Assembly (NCBI GenBank): GCA_033765345.1
Contig: JANRIC010000194.1
Coordinates: forward strand, 1-17,837
Length of the DNA stretch: 17,837 bases
From: JANRIC01 sp033765345
Lineage (GTDB): Bacteria > Bacteroidota > Bacteroidia > Cytophagales > Microscillaceae
Direction: 5' to 3'
Shown: positions 14,457-17,837 of the stretch, piece by piece
Layout of the letters: the number at the start of each line of letters is the position of its first letter
Numbering within the stretch: position 1 is the first letter of the stretch
Translations under genes and position numbers: made by a program
Notes under the pieces: generated by a model
Seen by the model: the letters and a program-made list of their open reading frames with translations, nothing else
Databases searched by the model: none
Told to the model about the DNA's origin: nothing

Positions 14457-15482
14457 ATGAATGCCCAAGAAATTATTTTACATCTCAAAGAAGAAATACT
14501 CAATACCTACAAAGACGGGACTTATGTAGTCAATCACCCTGAGTTAATTCTTACAATTTTTTTTAGGGTTTTTGGCGAACAAAGAATTAGCCCGACTCTT
14601 ATAGAGAACTTCAATAAAATTGTTTATCAGGAACCACCTTTTATCAAAACAGAGATTGTTGAGAGGCTCACAGAATTTCTTCCGGGAATGCTGGAGAGCA
14701 ATTTTTATCACGATTCAGAGTCTACCCGTCATTTATCCCCTTCGGAAGTGCGGATCAATACCTTTTTGGGTTTTTGGACGATAGCCTCTTCTTTTAATGT
14801 AGATGTCAATATGATGCCTTCTGATCTTGATCTAAAAAATAAATTTGCACATTTACTTAAACAAAGCAAACCTTATAAGTTAGATATGAGCTTTCAGGAT
14901 ATGAGTGGAGCTAATTTGAGCTATGTTGAGTTTATTGATGCTGATTTTAGCTACGCCAACCTTCGGAATACTTCTTTTAACTATGCCAAAGTTACTGATT
15001 CGGTATTTTTAAATGCCAATCTTGAGAATGCCCGATTAATTCAGTGTGATCTGAGTAATTGTTTTTTAAGCTTCGCTAATTTAAGATTCAGCCAATGTAT
15101 CGATTCTAATTTCTATCATAGCAATCTTCACGGAGCTAATCTGGAAGATGCCGACCTAAGCCGAACCAACCTCAGCCAGGCCAATTTGGACAATACCAAT
15201 TGTCAGAGGGCTGATTTTAGTTTATCAAATTTTTCTAAAAGCAGCATTTGCCAGGCCGACCTAAGTCGCAGCAATCTGAGCAAAACAGATTTTAGCCAGG
15301 CTATCATACACAATACTTCTTTTGAAGAAAGTATTTTATATCAGTCTATCTTTTGGGAGGCAGATATTCAAAATTCGGATTTTAAGGTAAAATCTTTAGA
15401 AAAAGCCAATTTTAAAGGAGCAAAAATGAGCGAAGCACTCAGAATAAGTATCGCAAAACAAGGGGCAATTACTGATCAATAG
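14457..15482 (+). CDS. pentapeptide-repeat protein with an N-terminal helical domain
   Basis: A 341-residue protein. Residues 1-125 form a mostly helical, non-repeated domain that I do not recognise. From about 130 to 330 it is built of pentapeptide repeats of the A(D/N)LxX type, for example GANLSYVEFIDADFSYANLR and LHGANLEDADLSRTNLSQAN, which form a right-handed four-sided beta-helix. Roughly 40 repeats are present, with Phe or Leu at the central inward position and Ala/Ser/Cys at the other. There is no signal peptide or membrane segment, so it is likely cytoplasmic. Some pentapeptide proteins (MfpA, Qnr) mimic DNA and protect gyrase, but most have no known function, and nothing in the sequence or neighbours points to gyrase. 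It is convergent with the gene at 15502. Confidence 0.9.
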   Translation: MNAQEIILHLKEEILNTYKDGTYVVNHPELILTIFFRVFGEQRISPTLIENFNKIVYQEPPFIKTEIVERLTEFLPGMLESNFYHDSESTRHLSPSEVRINTFLGFWTIASSFNVDVNMMPSDLDLKNKFAHLLKQSKPYKLDMSFQDMSGANLSYVEFIDADFSYANLRNTSFNYAKVTDSVFLNANLENARLIQCDLSNCFLSFANLRFSQCIDSNFYHSNLHGANLEDADLSRTNLSQANLDNTNCQRADFSLSNFSKSSICQADLSRSNLSKTDFSQAIIHNTSFEESILYQSIFWEADIQNSDFKVKSLEKANFKGAKMSEALRISIAKQGAITDQ

Positions 15483-15501
15483 CCTGATTTTCAAAAAGTT
15501 A

Positions 15502-15903
15502 TTATTTTTTCAACCATTCTCTAGCTTCAAAGGAGTTATAAAAAAATTTCTTTTCCACGAAGTCAGGGAATTGCTCATAAAGCAATTGCTCTATACAAAT
15601 CTGAGAAAGCACTTCCCGGCTTTTGACAACGGCTATCTTTTGCAATGCACTTTGCTGAATGGTTTGATCAAACCGCATTTGTATCCAATCCTGAATTTCT
15701 AAGTCAAGGCAAAAACAAAAATACCAAGTATCAAGCAAAATTTTATTGCAGATATTCGTATGAATTATTTTGATAAATTTTTTAACCTCATTTTTCAAGT
15801 CAGCAGGTTTTATTTGCTCATTATCCGAAGCCCAAATCCATTCCAATGTCAAAGTATCCTGAGAATATATGATTCTCGAGTACTTACTTTCATAAACTTT
15901 CAT
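15502..15903 (-). CDS. hypothetical protein with a possible SpoIIAA/STAS-like fold
   Basis: The predicted 133 residues alternate strand and helix in the pattern of SpoIIAA/STAS-fold proteins. It starts MKVYESKYSRIIYS; the middle has the buried strand KILLDTWYF; and it ends with KIAVVKS, then a FFYNSFEAREWL segment resembling the C-terminal F-x-s-x-x-x-A-x-x-WL helix seen in many small Bacteroidota proteins of this fold. No catalytic residue or phosphorylatable Ser of a true anti-sigma antagonist is evident. The frame is open to an ATG at 15921, but the ATG at 15903 was chosen because the recognisable pattern begins there and because a promoter-overlapping dyad ends only about ten bases before 15921. 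The gene is convergent with the pentapeptide-repeat gene. The fold assignment is tentative. Confidence 0.65.
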   Translation of the reverse strand: MKVYESKYSRIIYSQDTLTLEWIWASDNEQIKPADLKNEVKKFIKIIHTNICNKILLDTWYFCFCLDLEIQDWIQMRFDQTIQQSALQKIAVVKSREVLSQICIEQLLYEQFPDFVEKKFFYNSFEAREWLKK

Positions 15904-15931
15904 GATTCTTTTTTTAATCATTGGGTTAACC

Positions 15932-15950
15932 TAGACACACAAAGTGTCTA
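15932..15950 (-). promoter_or_regulatory. 7-bp dyad just upstream of the SpoIIAA-like gene
   Basis: TAGACAC (15932-15938) and GTGTCTA (15944-15950) form a perfect inverted repeat around ACAAA. On the minus strand the centre reads CACTTTGTG, a partial match to the -7 box, so a protein bound here could block the promoter. It could also act as a small hairpin. The sequence is seen; the role is inferred. Confidence 0.4.
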
Positions 15951-16070
15951 AGTTTTGCCCAAAGATATTTTACTCTGTGTTACTCAATGATAGGTAGGTT
16001 GAATATTTATCTTAGCTAGATTTTGTCATCCTATGCATAAATACGCAATCAGAGAAGGTAGGTAATTATG

Positions 16071-16097
16071 AAAAACCCTATATTGCCTGGGGCTTTT
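16071..16097 (-). terminator. terminator of the ABC ATPase gene
   Basis: On the minus strand AAAAGCCC is followed, after an 11-nt loop, by GGGTTTTT; with one bulged G this gives seven pairs and a T-run 33 bases after the stop codon. This A-run, GC core, T-run shape is typical of intrinsic terminators in the phylum. Confidence 0.55.
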
Positions 16098-16129
16098 CTA
16101 GTATTTTTTGAGAGGTTTTTTCCCATTGA

Positions 16130-16831
16130 TTATTTTTTGCCGGAAACGGCTTCTGCTTGCCCATCGGAGACCAATTTTCCTCCTTTTAATCGAATGATTC
16201 TCTGGGTTTTAGAAGCTAAATCGAGGTCATGAGTCACTAGTACTAGAGTAGTACCTGATTCACGATTGAGATCAAAAAGAAGTTTTTCAATTTTATCACT
16301 GGTTTCTTGGTCTAAATTACCAGTAGGTTCATCGGCAAATAGAATCCTGGGCTTGTTAGAAAAGGCTCTGGCAATAGACACCCTTTGTTGCTCGCCTCCT
16401 GAGAGTTGGGTAGGGTAATGATGGTGTCGGTCAGCAAGACCTACTTTATCCAACAACTCGAGCGAACGCTTACGAATATTTTTTTCTTTACGAAGCTCAA
16501 GAGGCACCATTACGTTTTCAAGGGCAGTCAGTGTAGGAATGAGTTGAAAATTCTGAAAAATAAAGCCTACGTATTGATTACGGATTTCGGCTCTTTTGTC
16601 TTCGTTCAAATTATCGAGCAGTATACCATTGAGTAATACAGAACCCGAACTGGCACGGTCTAAACCCGCACAAAGTCCCAAAAGCGTTGTTTTGCCACTT
16701 CCTGAAGTGCCTACGATAGAAAAAATATCCCCGGATTCTATGGTGAAACTCACCTCGTGGAGCACTGTTAATGCTTTGGTTTTACTTTGATAAATTTTTG
16801 TCAGATTGTTAACTTCCAGTATGTTTGTCAT
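16130..16831 (-). CDS. ABC transporter ATP-binding protein, YbbA/LolD type
   Basis: A 233-residue ATPase of the MacB/LolD/YbbA group, which energises FtsX-like permeases that work on lipoproteins, lipids or peptides rather than pumping a substrate across the membrane. Walker A GTSGSGKT is at 41-48, the Q-loop Gln93 in IFQNFQLIPTL, the signature LSGGEQQR at 143-150, Walker B ILFADEP at 163-169, and the switch His201 in VTHD. The segment VGFIFQNFQLIPTLTALENV is particularly like E. coli YbbA. The partner permease (two-domain FtsX or YbbP type) is not adjacent, at least within this window, although it could lie elsewhere or the gene could serve a distant one. The start is 60 bp after murQ ends on the same strand, so murQ and this gene may be co-transcribed. 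Confidence 0.9.
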   Translation of the reverse strand: MTNILEVNNLTKIYQSKTKALTVLHEVSFTIESGDIFSIVGTSGSGKTTLLGLCAGLDRASSGSVLLNGILLDNLNEDKRAEIRNQYVGFIFQNFQLIPTLTALENVMVPLELRKEKNIRKRSLELLDKVGLADRHHHYPTQLSGGEQQRVSIARAFSNKPRILFADEPTGNLDQETSDKIEKLLFDLNRESGTTLVLVTHDLDLASKTQRIIRLKGGKLVSDGQAEAVSGKK

Positions 16832-16891
16832 AATAAATTCCAGATATCTTTAAAATTAATAGTTATACTCAACGATAACCCCATTTTTTTA

Positions 16892-17698
16892 CTAAGAGTT
16901 TTTATATGCATCAATTGCCCGGCGAACATTTCCATGTTTTTTTAGAAGTTCTTCTGCTTCTTCATAGGTTAAGCGAAGTTCATCCATCACCATCTTAGCA
17001 CCTCGGTCGATCAGTTTGGTATTGGAAAGCTGCATATCTACCATTTTATTGCCTTTGACTCTTCCCAATTGTATCATTACAGAAGTTGAAATCATATTCA
17101 AAACCAATTTTTGAGCTGTACCGGATTTCATACGAGTGCTTCCAGTTACAAACTCTGGTCCCACGATGACCTCAATGGCAATATCCGAAACTTTGGCAAG
17201 CTCAGTATCCGAGTTGCAGGTTATGGAAGCCGTGAAAATTCCGTGGTTGCGTGCTTCCTTCAATCCACCTATTACATAAGGTGTACGCCCGGAAGCCGCT
17301 ATGCCTATAAGCGTATCATTTTGATTAATCTGATAGATTTGTAAATCTTTCCAGGCTTGTTCGGGATCATCCTCGGCAAATTCTACGGCTTTGCGGATAG
17401 CCTCGTCGCCACCAGCAATCAATCCAATGACCCAATCGTGAGGTACTCCAAAAGTTGGGGGGCATTCGGAAGCATCGACAATACCCAAACGACCACTGGT
17501 ACCGGCACCGATATAAAATAAACGTCCGCCGTTTTGCATGCGGTTTACAACTTCCCGAACCAATTTCTCAATTTGAGGAATTACTTTTTCTACAGCCTGG
17601 GGTACGGTCTGGTCTTCACGATTAATATTAACCAGCAAATCCCTGACAGACATTTTTTCTAAATCTTGGTATTTGGAAGATGATTCGGTAACAAGCAT
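16892..17698 (-). CDS. murQ: N-acetylmuramic acid 6-phosphate etherase
   Basis: This cytoplasmic lyase cleaves the D-lactyl ether of MurNAc-6-phosphate to GlcNAc-6-phosphate in peptidoglycan recycling. At 268 residues it is near full family length. It has the N-terminal TESSSKYQDLEKMS, the SIS-domain phosphate-sugar site GAGTSGRLGIVDASECPPTFGV with catalytic Glu78, a second Glu106 in RKAVEFAED, AASGRTPYVI, and GPEFVTGSTRMKSGTAQKLVLNM. All are as in characterised MurQ enzymes. The C-terminal helical domain is short but complete in form. The start codon at 17698 was chosen because the family homology begins there, and because the upstream sequence is a tandem repeat without ATG. The frame is nevertheless open through the repeat as a Phe-Leu-Ile run. 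The gene probably lies first in a unit with the ABC ATPase. No muramic-acid permease or MurNAc kinase is visible. Confidence 0.94.
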   Translation of the reverse strand: MLVTESSSKYQDLEKMSVRDLLVNINREDQTVPQAVEKVIPQIEKLVREVVNRMQNGGRLFYIGAGTSGRLGIVDASECPPTFGVPHDWVIGLIAGGDEAIRKAVEFAEDDPEQAWKDLQIYQINQNDTLIGIAASGRTPYVIGGLKEARNHGIFTASITCNSDTELAKVSDIAIEVIVGPEFVTGSTRMKSGTAQKLVLNMISTSVMIQLGRVKGNKMVDMQLSNTKLIDRGAKMVMDELRLTYEEAEELLKKHGNVRRAIDAYKNS

Positions 17699-17701
17699 AT
17701 C

Positions 17702-17837
17702 AATTAAGAAAATTAAGAAAATTAAGAAAATTAAGAAAATTAAGAAAATTAAGAAAATTAAGAAAATTAAGAAAATTAAGAAAATTAAGAAAATTAAGAA
17801 AATTAAGAAAATTAAGAAAATTAAGAAAATTAAGAAA
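17702..17837. repeat. 9-bp minisatellite, at least 15 perfect copies, abutting the murQ start
   Basis: The unit AATTAAGAA (TTCTTAATT on the minus strand) repeats without a single change from 17702 to the window edge, 15 full copies plus one base. It begins three bases before the murQ ATG. The array is open at the right edge of the window, so its true length is unknown. Perfection of all copies implies recent expansion or continual homogenisation by slippage. Confidence 0.97.

Noticed and set aside
17702..17837. CRISPR array
   Set aside because: The units are 9 bp with no unique spacers between them; this is a simple tandem repeat.

Overview
The window is AT-rich chromosomal DNA that most resembles the Bacteroidota, probably the order Cytophagales. 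The evidence is the protein families present (a long Cytophagales-style GAF/PAS coiled-coil sensor, an aromatic-rich conserved protein, bacterial bestrophin), the near absence of Shine-Dalgarno sequences before starts, and several upstream elements matching the Bacteroidota -7 promoter consensus TAnnTTTG. Genus cannot be told from the sequence. No rRNA, tRNA, CRISPR array, insertion sequence or prophage was seen.

Layout. At 1-545 a TIGR04255-family gene on the minus strand is cut short and looks decayed. At 757-1380 lies an aromatic-rich conserved protein of unknown function. At 1522-4978 there is a block of housekeeping genes: a gamma-carbonic-anhydrase-like hexapeptide protein (minus), a short-chain dehydrogenase (plus), hemE for heme synthesis (plus) and a Bcp peroxiredoxin (minus). 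At 5129-7213 is a two-TM sensor with HAMP, GAF and PAS domains but no output domain. At 7373-9756 three genes run tightly in one direction: ParA ATPase, a plasmid-type ParB-like protein and a TetR regulator. They look like a compact partition or regulatory cassette of plasmid or integrative-element origin. Then follow a probable esterase lipoprotein (9857-10672) and a bestrophin-family channel (minus, 10712-11653).

At 12032-13954 is a complete hybrid-free sensor histidine kinase whose first 20 residues resemble those of the sensor at 5129. After it come a small minus-strand hypothetical gene, a pentapeptide-repeat protein (14457-15482), a possible SpoIIAA/STAS-fold protein (minus), an orphan YbbA/LolD-type ABC ATPase (minus) and murQ for cell-wall recycling (minus).

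The most unusual non-coding feature is a perfect 9-bp tandem array (AATTAAGAA, at least 15 copies) that begins three bases upstream of the murQ start codon and runs off the window edge. Each unit carries a near-match to the -7 promoter box, and the murQ reading frame stays open through the whole visible array. Other structures worth attention are a nested 66-nt inverted repeat upstream of the histidine kinase and a 400-bp hairpin-rich gap between the dehydrogenase and hemE.

I did not find a clearly novel multi-gene system. The best candidates are the parA/parB-like/tetR cassette, the output-less GAF-PAS sensor next to it, and the murQ repeat array.
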